In this document: positions 33,313 through 43,261 of the stretch, piece by piece
How positions within the stretch are numbered: the first letter of the stretch is position 1
How the letters are laid out: each line of letters begins with the position of its first letter
Made by a program: the position numbers and the translations under genes
Assembly (NCBI RefSeq): GCF_034263275.1
Contig: NZ_CP139559.1
Coordinates: forward strand, 372,001 to 436,000
Direction: 5' to 3'
Length of the DNA stretch: 64,000 nt
Source of the DNA: Mucilaginibacter sp. cycad4
Lineage (GTDB): Bacteria > Bacteroidota > Bacteroidia > Sphingobacteriales > Sphingobacteriaceae
Notes under the pieces: generated by a model
Told to the model about the DNA's origin: nothing
Database searches by the model: none
Seen by the model: only the letters and a program-made list of their open reading frames with translations

Positions 33313-35082
33313 ATGAAAAAATTACAAGCAAAACTGATCGTACCACTGATAGTGCTATCGGTGTGCCTGGTATATGCATGTCGAAAAAATATACTTGACA
33401 GGCCGATCCTGCAAAGTTTAAATAAAGAACTTTTGTCTAACAAGGCTGGAGTAGAAAGTTTACTTATAGGCACTTATTCGCTGTTAGATGGTGTTGGTGG
33501 GATAGGTGGTGGTATTAACGCTGCCGGTTCAAACTGGTTATTTGGCAGCGTGGCCGCCGGCGATGCTTACAAAGGCTCGGAGCCATCTGATGGTGGTAAC
33601 GACGCATTGCCAGTTGGTAACTTTACTTACACCACCTCAAACCCTTATATTCAATCAAAATACACCTTGTGTTTTAGCGGTGTTGTGCGTGCAAATGACG
33701 TATTGCGCATTTTGCCTTTGGCCAAGGATATTTCGGCCTCTGAGGCAAAACGAATAATGGGTGAAGCTAAGTTTTTAAGGGGATACTACTACTTTGAGTT
33801 GAAGAAAATGTACAACATGATCCCTTATGTTGATGAAACTGTTACCGATGGCAACCAGCCCAACGATAAAGATATATGGCCTGATATTGAAAAAGATTTA
33901 CAAGCAGGTATCGACAATATCCCGGCAACCCAGCCAAACAAAGGACGTGCTAATAAATGGATAGCTGTTGCTTACCTGGCGAAGGCTAAAATGTTTCAGC
34001 ATAAATTTGCCGAAGCAAAGGCTTTGTATGATGATCTGATAACCAACGGAATCAAACCCACCGGCGAAAAGTTTGCATTAAACGATAACATGCAAAAAAA
34101 CTTCAGCCCCAATTCGGCTCAAAAAAACAGTGTTGAATCGGTGTTTGCAGCTCAGGCTTCAGTAAATGATAACTCAGGCGGTAACAACGGTAACACTGGC
34201 GACGAATTGAACTTCCCTTACAACAGTGGTCCCGGCGCATGCTGCGGTTGGTTCAACCCTTCCCAATCATTAGGTAACTCGTTTAAAACAGATGATAATG
34301 GTTTGCCGTTGTTTACCACGTTTAACGATGGGAAAAAAGTAAGCGGTAAAACTGATCCTTACACCGGTAATGTGGATCCGCGTTTGGATATTACAGTAGG
34401 GCGTCCTAATATTCCATATTTGGACTGGGGCAATCCTGAGCCAAAATGGATCCGTGACCCTACGGATGGTGTATTCAGCCCACGCAAAAACGTATATTCA
34501 TCAAGCGAAAAAGGTACCAACTCAAGTACTGAAAACTACTGGGCTGCTAACGAAGTTACTTCAAACAATGTTAACCTTATGCGTTGGAGCGATGTGCTTT
34601 TAATGGCTGCAGAAGCAGAGGTAGAAGTAGGTGATGTTAACAAAGCGTTAACTTACGTTAATATGGTACGTACGCGTGCTGCCAATCCTATTTGGTGGGT
34701 CTATAAAAACAGCGACTATGACGCCACAAAGTCTGAGTATACAGATAAAACCACCAAAGCTGATAAATACGTAGTTAGCCCTTACCCTGCTGGTGCGTTT
34801 GCTGATAAAAACTATGCCCGCACAGCTATTCATTTCGAAAGAAAGCTGGAATTGGCTATGGAAGGCCAGCGTTTCTTCGATTTACAACGTTGGGATCAGG
34901 GTACAGGCAGTATGGCTAATGAGATTAATGCGTTTTTTGCATATGATATAAACATCAACTCGCAATTAAACGGTGCGCATTTCACAAAAGGTAAAAATGA
35001 GTATTATGCAATACCTCAAAACCAGATCGACCTTTCAGGTGCAACAGGTTCTTCAAAACTTAAACAAAACCCTGGTTATTAA
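33313..35082 (+). CDS. SusD/RagB surface ligand-binding lipoprotein
   Basis: The 589-residue lipoprotein has lipobox VYACR (Cys23). SusD motifs are ANDVLRILPLAKD, AKFLRGYYYFELKKMYNMIPYVDE, the TPR-like helices with RANKWIAVAYLAKAKM, LMRWSDVLLMAAEAEVEVGD and the C-terminal HFERKLELAMEGQRFFDLQRW. It caps the SusC barrel on the cell surface. The ligand cannot be inferred. A strong hairpin with T-run follows it, which would let the downstream lipoprotein genes be expressed at a lower level. Confidence 0.95.
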   Translation: MKKLQAKLIVPLIVLSVCLVYACRKNILDRPILQSLNKELLSNKAGVESLLIGTYSLLDGVGGIGGGINAAGSNWLFGSVAAGDAYKGSEPSDGGNDALPVGNFTYTTSNPYIQSKYTLCFSGVVRANDVLRILPLAKDISASEAKRIMGEAKFLRGYYYFELKKMYNMIPYVDETVTDGNQPNDKDIWPDIEKDLQAGIDNIPATQPNKGRANKWIAVAYLAKAKMFQHKFAEAKALYDDLITNGIKPTGEKFALNDNMQKNFSPNSAQKNSVESVFAAQASVNDNSGGNNGNTGDELNFPYNSGPGACCGWFNPSQSLGNSFKTDDNGLPLFTTFNDGKKVSGKTDPYTGNVDPRLDITVGRPNIPYLDWGNPEPKWIRDPTDGVFSPRKNVYSSSEKGTNSSTENYWAANEVTSNNVNLMRWSDVLLMAAEAEVEVGDVNKALTYVNMVRTRAANPIWWVYKNSDYDATKSEYTDKTTKADKYVVSPYPAGAFADKNYARTAIHFERKLELAMEGQRFFDLQRWDQGTGSMANEINAFFAYDININSQLNGAHFTKGKNEYYAIPQNQIDLSGATGSSKLKQNPGY

Positions 35083-35111
35083 TTAACCATTGATTTTAAA
35101 TATTTAACTTT

Positions 35112-35141
35112 AGGTGGAGATAATTATCTCCACCTTTTTTT
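35112..35141 (+). terminator. Terminator/attenuator after susD
   Basis: A 24-nt perfect palindrome AGGTGGAGATAA/TTATCTCCACCT followed by seven T. It lies between susD and the next same-strand gene, 18 bp before that gene starts, so it may reduce rather than stop transcription. Confidence 0.85.
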
Positions 35142-35159
35142 ATAGTTTACTAACCAATA

Positions 35160-38100
35160 ATGAAGTACACCCTTCCCCTTGTATGCCTGGTTGCCGTTTT
35201 ATTTAGTGCCTGTAAAAAAGCTACACTTTTTGAACAGGTCCCTTCTTCGCATTCGGGTATTACCTTTAATAATAAAATTGTTGAAAATGATACCATAAAC
35301 CCCCTTACCAAACTTAACCTGTATAATGGTGGCGGTGTGGGAATAGGCGATTTCAATAATGATGGCTTGCAGGATATCTACTTTGTTGCCAATACCACAT
35401 CAAATAAACTATACCTTAATAAAGGCGATATGACGTTTGATGATGTTACATCAACCGCAGGTGTTGGCGGCAGCGGCGGATGGGGCAGGGGAGTGGCCGT
35501 TGTTGATATCAACAACGATGGCCTTATGGATCTTTACGTATGTTATACCTTGCTTGATGATTCGGTTAAGCGCACCAACCTGCTTTACGTAAACCAGGGC
35601 ATAGGTAAAGATGGTGTACCACGTTTTAAAGAAATGGCTAAAGAATATGGCCTTAATGTAAAGCTTCACTCAACCATGGCTTCGTTTTTTGATTATGATA
35701 ACGATGGCGACCTGGATATGTACCTCACGGTTAATGAGGCTGTAGCCGGCGATAATCAAAGCACATTCAGGCCGATAATTACTAATGGAAGTCACCGGAG
35801 CACCGGACAGCTTTACCGCTGCGACTGGGATCCGGCGCTAAAACACCCGATTTATACCAATGTATCAAAACAGGCAGGCATCGGCACCGAAGGCTACGGT
35901 CACGCGGCTACCATTGTTGATATTAACCGCGACGGATGGAAAGACATTTACGTAACTAACGATTTTTTAACCGATAACATTTTATACATCAATAACGGTA
36001 ACGGCACTTTTACCGATAAGGTACAGGAATATTTTAAACACACCGCCTTCAGCGCCATGGGGCAGGATATTGAGGACGTGAACAATGATGGCCTTGCTGA
36101 TGTTTTTGAGGTGGACATGAACCCCGAGGATAATTACCGCAAAAAGATGTTCATGCCGCCTAACAATTACCAGGTATTTCAAAACTTTGACAGGTATCAA
36201 TATCAATACCAGTATACCCGTAATACTTTACAATTGAATAATGGTCCGCGAATTGGCAGCAATGATTCCATCGGTGATCCTTCATTCAGCGATGTGGCTT
36301 TTTTAAGTGGTGTTGGACAAACAGACTGGAGCTGGGGGCCCATGATAACCGATTTTGATAATGACGGCTACCGTGATATCGTAATAACCAACGGCTATCC
36401 GCGCGATGTAACCGATCATGATTTTATAACTTTCAGGCAAATGGCCTATTCGGTAGCGTCAACCCAACAGGTGCTCGACCAGATCCCGATTGTGAAAATA
36501 CCTAATTACGCTTTCCGTAATACTAACGGAGTGCAGTTTGAGGATGTAACCAAAAGCTGGGGACTTGGTACCCCCTCGTTTTCAAATGGATGCGCCTATG
36601 CCGACCTGGATAATGACGGCACAATGGATATGGTGATCAACAATATCAATGATGAAGCCATGATCTACAGAAATACCTCCCGTAAAAAAGCAATAAACAG
36701 TAGTAACTACTTACATATACAGTTTCATGGCGGGGCTAAAAACCTTAACGGCCTTGGCGCTTTTGCCGATATTTATTACGATCATGGCAAACACCAGTAC
36801 TATGAAAATACACCTTACCGCGGTTATTTATCCACCATACAGGATATTGCCCACTTTGGCCTGGGTAATGTATCTCAACTCGATTCGGTGGTGATCCGCT
36901 GGGATAACGGTGAAAAACAGTTGCTTACCAATGTTAAAACTAATCAAACACTCCAGGTTAAAATTGGCGATGCAAAGCTTGATTATAACAATAAACAGCC
37001 TTCGGTTGATAACACCGCATTGTTCAAAGATATCACTCAATCGGCAGGTATAAGCTACAAACATAACGATCAGGATTATATCGACTTTAATGTTCAGAAA
37101 CTGCTTCCGCATAAACTGTCGGAATATACGCCGGCCATAGCGGTTGGCGATGTAGATGGTAATGGTTTGGACGATATGGTGGTTGGCGGTACTACCAAAT
37201 ACCCGGCTCAATTACTATTGCAGCAGGCCAGTGGCAAATTTATTCAGCGCGACCTGGTACCTCAGCCCAAAACTATTGCCCCCGTTGGTAATCCTAATGA
37301 TATGGCGCATATGATATCGCCGGTTAGGGTTAAGGATGAAGGTATGCTGCTTTTTGATGCCGATGGCGATGGCGACCCTGATCTTTATGTAGCCAGCGGC
37401 GGTTATGAAAGTGAGCCCGGTTCATCAAACTACCAGGACAGGCTTTATGTTAACGATGGTAAAGGAAACTTTAAACTGCAGCCGGATGCCCTGCCTAAAA
37501 ACCTCACCAGTAAAATGTGTGTGAAAGCGGCAGATATAAACCGTGACGGCAAAATGGACTTGTTTATATCCGGCCGTGTAGATCCCTGGAACTATCCTAA
37601 GCCGGTTTCAAGTTTTATTTTGCGTAACGACAGCAAAAACGGCGTTGTTAAATTTACCGACGTATCTGCATCGGCAGCAAAAGAATTGAATAATATTGGC
37701 CTGGTTTGTGACGCCACATTTACCGATTTTAATAACGATGGCTGGCCCGACCTGATCCTTACCGGCGAATGGATGCCTATCACTTTCCTTAAAAATGATC
37801 ATGGGGTATACAAAAACGTAACGCAAAACACCGGCGTTGAAAACAAGCTTGGTTGGTGGAACACTATTGCCTCCGGCGATTTTGACCACGACGGTGATAC
37901 GGATTACATTGTAGGCAATACCGGTTTAAATACTTTTTATAAGGCAAGCGATCAATACCCTATTTATATTACCGCTAAAGACTTTGACAACAATGGCAGT
38001 TATGATGCTTTCCCTTCCGTTTTTCTGAAGGATCAGGATGGACAGCTGCAGGAATTCCCGGCTTTTGGCCGCGATGATATTGTGAAGCAAATGATCAGCA

Positions 38101-38774
38101 TGCGTATCAGGTTCCAGAATTACCGCTCGTTTGCAACAGCAACAATGGATTCGGTGATCACACCAAAAATGCGTGAGGGCGCATTGCGTTTAAAAGTGAA
38201 CTACCTGCAGTCGGTTTATTTGCGTAATGACGGCGGTGGTAAATTTACCGCCATTCCGCTGCCGGTTGAGGCGCAAATGTCTGAACTATGCGGCATTACT
38301 GTTGATGATTTTGATGGTGATGGTAACCTGGATGTTGCACTGAACGGCAATGACTATGGCACCGAAGTGGCAACAGGCCGTTACGATGCTTTTAACGGTT
38401 TATTGCTAAAGGGTGATGGTAAGGGAGGTTTTAAACCGCTTAGCATTATGCAAAGCGGTATTTATATTCCGGGTGATGGTAAGGCTTTGGTGAAACTTAA
38501 AGGGGCCAGGGGTAATTACTTATTGGCAGCTACTCAAAATCGTGACAGGATGAAATTATTTGAGCTGAAAAGGCCCGTTAAAACGTATAGCCTGCAGCCG
38601 CTTGATGTATTTGCAACCATAAAATATAAAAATGGTAAAACTGCTAAACAGGAGTTTTATAATGGTAATTCTTTCTTGTCTCAATCGGGCAGATTCATTA
38701 ATATTGATGATAACATGGCATCGGTAACTGTAACCGACAGTTATGGCCATCAACGAAATGTACCAATTAACTAA
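35160..38774 (+). CDS. FG-GAP/ASPIC (UnbV, CRTAC1-like) lipoprotein
   Basis: The 1204-residue lipoprotein (lipobox FSAC, Cys19) contains many FG-GAP/VCBS beta-propeller repeats with calcium-binding DxDxDG loops (DFNNDGLQD, DYDNDGDLD, DLDNDGTMD, DVDGNGLDD, DFDGDGNLD). They form two blocks (about 50-500 and 640-1100) separated by an ASPIC/UnbV domain (about 530-620, with GLGAFADIYY and HFGLGNVSQLDSVVIRWDNG). Such proteins act outside the membrane as adhesive or binding scaffolds; no enzyme motif is visible. It starts a tight four-gene run (gaps of 10, 15 and 19 bp) with the haloperoxidase and two CxxCH proteins. Confidence 0.9.
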   Translation: MKYTLPLVCLVAVLFSACKKATLFEQVPSSHSGITFNNKIVENDTINPLTKLNLYNGGGVGIGDFNNDGLQDIYFVANTTSNKLYLNKGDMTFDDVTSTAGVGGSGGWGRGVAVVDINNDGLMDLYVCYTLLDDSVKRTNLLYVNQGIGKDGVPRFKEMAKEYGLNVKLHSTMASFFDYDNDGDLDMYLTVNEAVAGDNQSTFRPIITNGSHRSTGQLYRCDWDPALKHPIYTNVSKQAGIGTEGYGHAATIVDINRDGWKDIYVTNDFLTDNILYINNGNGTFTDKVQEYFKHTAFSAMGQDIEDVNNDGLADVFEVDMNPEDNYRKKMFMPPNNYQVFQNFDRYQYQYQYTRNTLQLNNGPRIGSNDSIGDPSFSDVAFLSGVGQTDWSWGPMITDFDNDGYRDIVITNGYPRDVTDHDFITFRQMAYSVASTQQVLDQIPIVKIPNYAFRNTNGVQFEDVTKSWGLGTPSFSNGCAYADLDNDGTMDMVINNINDEAMIYRNTSRKKAINSSNYLHIQFHGGAKNLNGLGAFADIYYDHGKHQYYENTPYRGYLSTIQDIAHFGLGNVSQLDSVVIRWDNGEKQLLTNVKTNQTLQVKIGDAKLDYNNKQPSVDNTALFKDITQSAGISYKHNDQDYIDFNVQKLLPHKLSEYTPAIAVGDVDGNGLDDMVVGGTTKYPAQLLLQQASGKFIQRDLVPQPKTIAPVGNPNDMAHMISPVRVKDEGMLLFDADGDGDPDLYVASGGYESEPGSSNYQDRLYVNDGKGNFKLQPDALPKNLTSKMCVKAADINRDGKMDLFISGRVDPWNYPKPVSSFILRNDSKNGVVKFTDVSASAAKELNNIGLVCDATFTDFNNDGWPDLILTGEWMPITFLKNDHGVYKNVTQNTGVENKLGWWNTIASGDFDHDGDTDYIVGNTGLNTFYKASDQYPIYITAKDFDNNGSYDAFPSVFLKDQDGQLQEFPAFGRDDIVKQMISMRIRFQNYRSFATATMDSVITPKMREGALRLKVNYLQSVYLRNDGGGKFTAIPLPVEAQMSELCGITVDDFDGDGNLDVALNGNDYGTEVATGRYDAFNGLLLKGDGKGGFKPLSIMQSGIYIPGDGKALVKLKGARGNYLLAATQNRDRMKLFELKRPVKTYSLQPLDVFATIKYKNGKTAKQEFYNGNSFLSQSGRFINIDDNMASVTVTDSYGHQRNVPIN

Positions 38775-38784
38775 ACTATTATAA

Positions 38785-40107
38785 ATGAGATGCTTTAAGA
38801 TATTTATAGCCGTTGCGGGTTGTGCCCTTATTTTAGGCTGCGGAACTAAGCCTAAAAAGATCCCGCTGATCAAAGATGCTGATGTTATTCATAACAACGT
38901 TGATCAGCTTACGCAGGTTATTATTTATGATGTATTCAGCCCCCCGGTTTCAAGTCGTATTTATGGATATACCACGCTGGCAGCATATGAGGCGCTTCGT
39001 TATCAAAATCCCGATTATAATTCAATTACCGCACAGTTAAAGGGCTTTGGAAAACCGCCCCAGCCGCAGGCCGGGGTAAAGTATAATTACACGCTCGCGG
39101 CAACATCGGCATTTTTTGCAGTAGCTCATAAGGTTACCTTTTCTATCGATTCGCTCAAAAAATACGAGGCTAAGGTTTATGCCATGTATAAAGATAATCT
39201 TGATGATTCAACCTATGCCCGCTCAATGGCATTTGGCGAAAAGATAGGTAAGTACATTTTAAAAAGGGCAGCGGTTGATAATTATCCCCAAACCCGCGGC
39301 AAGCCAAGGTTTTTGGGTAATGATAATCCTGGCAACTGGCATCCTACACCTCCCGATTACCTGGACGGCGTAGAGTTTTGCTGGGGTACTATGCACACCT
39401 TCGCGGTTGATACCTCAACCATGTTCCCGTTGCCGCCCCCGCCCGCCTTTAGTGAGGATAAAAACAGCGAGTATTTTAAGCAAACACAGGAGGTATATGA
39501 CCTGAGTAAGCACATCACACCAGAACAGGTAGAGATTGCCCGTTTTTGGGATGATAATCCCTTTGTGATTCAGCATAACGGTCATATGATGTTTGCCAAT
39601 AAAAAAATCACTCCTGGTGGGCATTGGATTGGTATAACAGCTATTGCCTGTAAGCAAACCCATGCTGATGTTATAAAAACCGCCCAGGCCTACGCGCTTA
39701 CTTCAATAGCTTTGTACGATGCCTTTATTTGCGGCTGGCAGGTTAAATATGAAACTAACTATATAAGGCCCGTAACTATTATTAACGATAAAATTGACCA
39801 CGACTGGCTACCTATGCTGCAAACGCCGCCATTCCCCGAATACCCGAGCGGGCATAGTGATATAAGTGGTGCTTCGGCGGTGGTACTTACGCATTTATTT
39901 GGCGATAATTTTGCCTATCAGGATACCAGCGATCTGCGTTATATAGGCATGCAGCGCCATTTCGACTCATTTTTGAAAGCTGCCGATGAAACCTCGATAA
40001 GCAGGTTTTACGGTGGTATCCACTTCCGCAATAGCGTTGATCAGGGTGCTGTACAAGGCAAACAGGTAGGCGAATACATCTGGAAAAAATTAAAACTTAA
40101 AAAATAA
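38785..40107 (+). CDS. Vanadium-dependent haloperoxidase / PAP2-superfamily lipoprotein
   Basis: The 440-residue protein has lipobox ILGC (Cys19), placing it in an outer-membrane leaflet or periplasm. The vanadate/phosphate-binding signature of the PAP2 superfamily is clear: PSGH (354-357) in EYPSGHSDISGAS and His413 in RFYGGIHFRNSVDQG, with the R-P-V-T context (YIRPVTIIND) contributing the earlier basic residue. Length and helix-rich body fit bacterial vanadium haloperoxidase-like proteins rather than lipid phosphatases. Halide specificity, or whether it is a phosphatase, cannot be decided from sequence. Confidence 0.88.
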   Translation: MRCFKIFIAVAGCALILGCGTKPKKIPLIKDADVIHNNVDQLTQVIIYDVFSPPVSSRIYGYTTLAAYEALRYQNPDYNSITAQLKGFGKPPQPQAGVKYNYTLAATSAFFAVAHKVTFSIDSLKKYEAKVYAMYKDNLDDSTYARSMAFGEKIGKYILKRAAVDNYPQTRGKPRFLGNDNPGNWHPTPPDYLDGVEFCWGTMHTFAVDTSTMFPLPPPPAFSEDKNSEYFKQTQEVYDLSKHITPEQVEIARFWDDNPFVIQHNGHMMFANKKITPGGHWIGITAIACKQTHADVIKTAQAYALTSIALYDAFICGWQVKYETNYIRPVTIINDKIDHDWLPMLQTPPFPEYPSGHSDISGASAVVLTHLFGDNFAYQDTSDLRYIGMQRHFDSFLKAADETSISRFYGGIHFRNSVDQGAVQGKQVGEYIWKKLKLKK

Positions 40108-40122
40108 GAGGTTAGCTATTTT

Positions 40123-41688
40123 ATGAATTTTAAAAAAAGCGTATTAACCATATCATATCTTTTTTCATTCTCTGCATTATTAGCCGGTTTAACGCTCATC
40201 AATGGTTGCAAGCGTAAACCGGCATACCAACCTTATAAGTTTACCGGCGACGTTATAGTTGATGGTAAAAACCTGATACAATTAAAGTGTACCCGTTGCC
40301 ACTCGTTAGTGCCCGTTGATGCATTGCCAAAAGATGTTTGGCTTAACCACACACTGGTTAATATGGCGCCGCTGCTGCATATCTCAACTTACGGAGGCTC
40401 GTCATACTATAAAAACAATCCGCTTGATACTGCCGGTGCAACTATTGCCGAATGGACAGCCATTTTAGATTATTATAAAAAGGCAGCGCCCGACACCTTG
40501 CTGCCGGCTAAAAAGCCCATCCCATTGATAAATGATTGGGCTGGCTTTACGCTTAAAAAGCCTGCACCGGTAAGTTACACCGCTTTTACTACCATGCTTG
40601 CTACTAATGCGGCTACAGGGCGTATGTATAGTGCCGATGCGGTGGATGAAAAATTGAATACCTGGGATAATAATTTAAAAATGGACTCCCTCGCGAAATT
40701 TCCATCAGCTGCAGTTGGAGTTAGTTTTGGCAAGGATAGTATCGGGAACAATGTGGGCTTTTTCGCCTGCATCGGGCGTATGGCACCGGTTGATTTTCCG
40801 AATGGTAAAGTAGTTAAAGTGAACCTTGACGCGCAGCATGTTAACAACGAACAAACTTATATCGCATCAGATCTGCCCCGGCCCGTTGGTACGGTAACAG
40901 GCGATTTTAATAAGGATGGCTTGCAGGATGTTGTAGTTTGCGGCCAGGGTAAGTTTAAAGGCGGCGTTTACCTGCTCAAACAAAATAAAGATCATACTTA
41001 TGAGCAACAAACTATTTACGATAAGCCAGGCGCGGTACAAGCTTTAGCCGGCGATTTTAATAACGATGGATGGACGGATGTGATGCTCCTGACTGGCAGC
41101 GGTGATGAAGGGCTTTGGCTGTTATTAAATGATAAAAATGGAGGGTTTACTACGCGAAACCTGCTGCATTTCCCGCCGGTGTATGGTTCAAGCAGCTTTC
41201 AATTGGTTGATATGGACCATGACGGCAAGCTTGACCTCGTATTAACATGCGGCTATAACTACCGCGATTCACGGATCCTTAAGCCGTACCATGGTTTGTA
41301 CATTTTTACCAATACAGGCGACTGGAATTTTAAACAACGCTGGTTTTACCCTGTAAACGGCTGTACAAAAGCCATTGCTGCCGATTTTGATGGCGACGGT
41401 GACATTGATATTGCTACTATAGCCTTCTTCGCTGATATGAAAAATACACCAGCCGAAGAGTTTGTTTATTTTGAGCAGGCTAAACCTTTCGATTTTAAAC
41501 CCCATGCTTTACCAATTAGCCAGCTTGGTCACTGGATGTGTATGGAAATGACCGACCTGAACAAGGATGGCAAGCCCGACCTTGTGTTAGGTAATTATGC
41601 TGATGGCTTTATGTTTCAGGACGGTTTTAAACCCAATTGGGATCAGCACCTGCCCCTGATCGTACTTGAAAATCACACTAAAAAGTAA
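40123..41688 (+). CDS. CxxCH + FG-GAP repeat lipoprotein A
   Basis: The 521-residue lipoprotein (lipobox LINGC, Cys29) has a short N-terminal domain with one CxxCH motif (CTRCH, 56-60) in a small helical cytochrome-c-like context, with Met101-area residues possible as a distal ligand. It then forms an FG-GAP propeller with DxDxDG loops (DFNKDGLQD, DFNNDGWTD, DMDHDGKLD, DFDGDGDID, DLNKDGKPD). A covalent heme is plausible but needs cytochrome maturation machinery not in this window. It is a tandem paralogue of the next gene; their C-terminal halves are highly similar. Confidence 0.82.
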   Translation: MNFKKSVLTISYLFSFSALLAGLTLINGCKRKPAYQPYKFTGDVIVDGKNLIQLKCTRCHSLVPVDALPKDVWLNHTLVNMAPLLHISTYGGSSYYKNNPLDTAGATIAEWTAILDYYKKAAPDTLLPAKKPIPLINDWAGFTLKKPAPVSYTAFTTMLATNAATGRMYSADAVDEKLNTWDNNLKMDSLAKFPSAAVGVSFGKDSIGNNVGFFACIGRMAPVDFPNGKVVKVNLDAQHVNNEQTYIASDLPRPVGTVTGDFNKDGLQDVVVCGQGKFKGGVYLLKQNKDHTYEQQTIYDKPGAVQALAGDFNNDGWTDVMLLTGSGDEGLWLLLNDKNGGFTTRNLLHFPPVYGSSSFQLVDMDHDGKLDLVLTCGYNYRDSRILKPYHGLYIFTNTGDWNFKQRWFYPVNGCTKAIAADFDGDGDIDIATIAFFADMKNTPAEEFVYFEQAKPFDFKPHALPISQLGHWMCMEMTDLNKDGKPDLVLGNYADGFMFQDGFKPNWDQHLPLIVLENHTKK

Positions 41689-41707
41689 AGCTATATCCAA
41701 ATTGTAG

Positions 41708-43261
41708 ATGAGGAAAGAAGGAGGTGTGAAGGTAAAAAAGCTTAACATATTATTACTGGCCACGGTACTGATTACTATTTTGATAGCAGCTTTAAACAGC
41801 TGCGGCAATAATGAACCGAGCGACGAAGAGCTTTTGGCAGATGCAAAAAAGACGGCCGTCAAGCATTGCGGCAGCTGCCATGAGCCGCCCGATGCTTCAT
41901 TGTTGGATAGCGTCACCTGGGATAAATATATCCTGCCTGCGATGGGACGTAAATTAGGCATGCAGCCTTTTATGGATCAATACATAGCCGGGCCAGGGGC
42001 CACACTATCACTTGCCGATTGGACAAAGATTGTGGTTTATTACCGGTACGCTTCGCCTAAAAAACTAAAAATTCCCAAGCCCGGTGCAGTGCTCGATTCG
42101 GCTATATTTTCGGTAAAAAGGCCTGCTAATATTGACACTAAATCGGGAGAGGCCATGACCACAATGGTTAAGTTTAATGATGTTGACGGACATTTTTATA
42201 CAGGCGGTGCCGGCAATAAGCTTTACCGCTGGAATAGCGACCTCTCGGCTACACTGATCAAAAAATTCCATTCGCCGATAACTGATGCTACGTTTTATCG
42301 GTCAGTAACAGAAGCCAATAGCGCCGTAATCACCTGCATCGGGATCCTGCCGCCAAACGACCAGCTTAAGGGCACACTAACACATATTAATCTCGACGGG
42401 AAATCAAAAGATACGTCTTTAATGGCCGATAGCCTGCCGCGCCCGGTTAAAAGCGCTGCGGCCGATTTCAATAAAGATGGCCTGATGGATTATGTAAGCT
42501 GTGGTTTTGGCCGCGATAGGGGTGGTTTATTCCTCTTGCAGCAAGGGGCTAACCATACCTTCAAAAGAAAGGTCATCCGTGCTGTTCCAGGCCCGGAAAT
42601 TGTTTATACAGGTGATTTTAACGGAGATGGCTGGCCTGACATTGCCTGCCTGTTTGCCCAGGCCGATGAAGGCATCTGGCTGTTCCTGAATGATAAAAAC
42701 GGGCGCTTCACTACCAAAAACATCATGCGTTTTCCGTCTGTATATGGTTCGAGCAGTTTTCAATTAGTTGATATTAACCACGACGGTAAACTTGATATAG
42801 TATATACTTGCGGAGATAACAACGATTACTCTCCCATATTTAAGCCCTACCATGGTGTTTACATTTTTACAAACCAGGGCAACTGGAAATTTAAGCAAAC
42901 CTACTTTTACCATATCAATGGCTGCTCCAAAGCCATAGCTGCCGATTTTGATAAGGATGGGGATCTCGACCTGGCCGTTATCGCTTTCTTCCCCGATTAT
43001 AAATATCATCCTACCGAAGGTTTTACCTACCATGAACAGCTTAGTCCGGGTAAGTTTAAAGTTCATGAGGTACCGGTTAATTTATTAGGCCGATGGATTT
43101 CGATGGATGCCGGTGATATTGACGGCGATGGCGATACCGATCTTGTCTTGGGTAATTTTTCGGTAGGGGCACAGGGCCTCATGAACCAAAAGGACTATAA
43201 ACCCAATTGGGATCTGTATGAACCTGTCATTGTGCTGCAGAATAAAACCATCAAAAAGTAG
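41708..43261 (+). CDS. CxxCH + FG-GAP repeat lipoprotein B
   Basis: The 517-residue paralogue of the preceding protein has lipobox LNSC (Cys32), CGSCH (54-58), then propeller repeats (DFNKDGLMD, DFNGDGWPD, DINHDGKLD, DFDKDGDLD, DIDGDGDTD). Blocks such as KPYHGVYIFT and KAIAADFD are nearly identical between the two. The 19-bp gap and same orientation indicate a tandem duplication kept in one operon. As in copy A, the N-terminal part resembles a minimal cytochrome c domain, and both anchor to a membrane by lipid. Function unknown; a redox or electron-delivery role for the neighbouring peroxidase is inference. Confidence 0.82.
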   Translation: MRKEGGVKVKKLNILLLATVLITILIAALNSCGNNEPSDEELLADAKKTAVKHCGSCHEPPDASLLDSVTWDKYILPAMGRKLGMQPFMDQYIAGPGATLSLADWTKIVVYYRYASPKKLKIPKPGAVLDSAIFSVKRPANIDTKSGEAMTTMVKFNDVDGHFYTGGAGNKLYRWNSDLSATLIKKFHSPITDATFYRSVTEANSAVITCIGILPPNDQLKGTLTHINLDGKSKDTSLMADSLPRPVKSAAADFNKDGLMDYVSCGFGRDRGGLFLLQQGANHTFKRKVIRAVPGPEIVYTGDFNGDGWPDIACLFAQADEGIWLFLNDKNGRFTTKNIMRFPSVYGSSSFQLVDINHDGKLDIVYTCGDNNDYSPIFKPYHGVYIFTNQGNWKFKQTYFYHINGCSKAIAADFDKDGDLDLAVIAFFPDYKYHPTEGFTYHEQLSPGKFKVHEVPVNLLGRWISMDAGDIDGDGDTDLVLGNFSVGAQGLMNQKDYKPNWDLYEPVIVLQNKTIKK

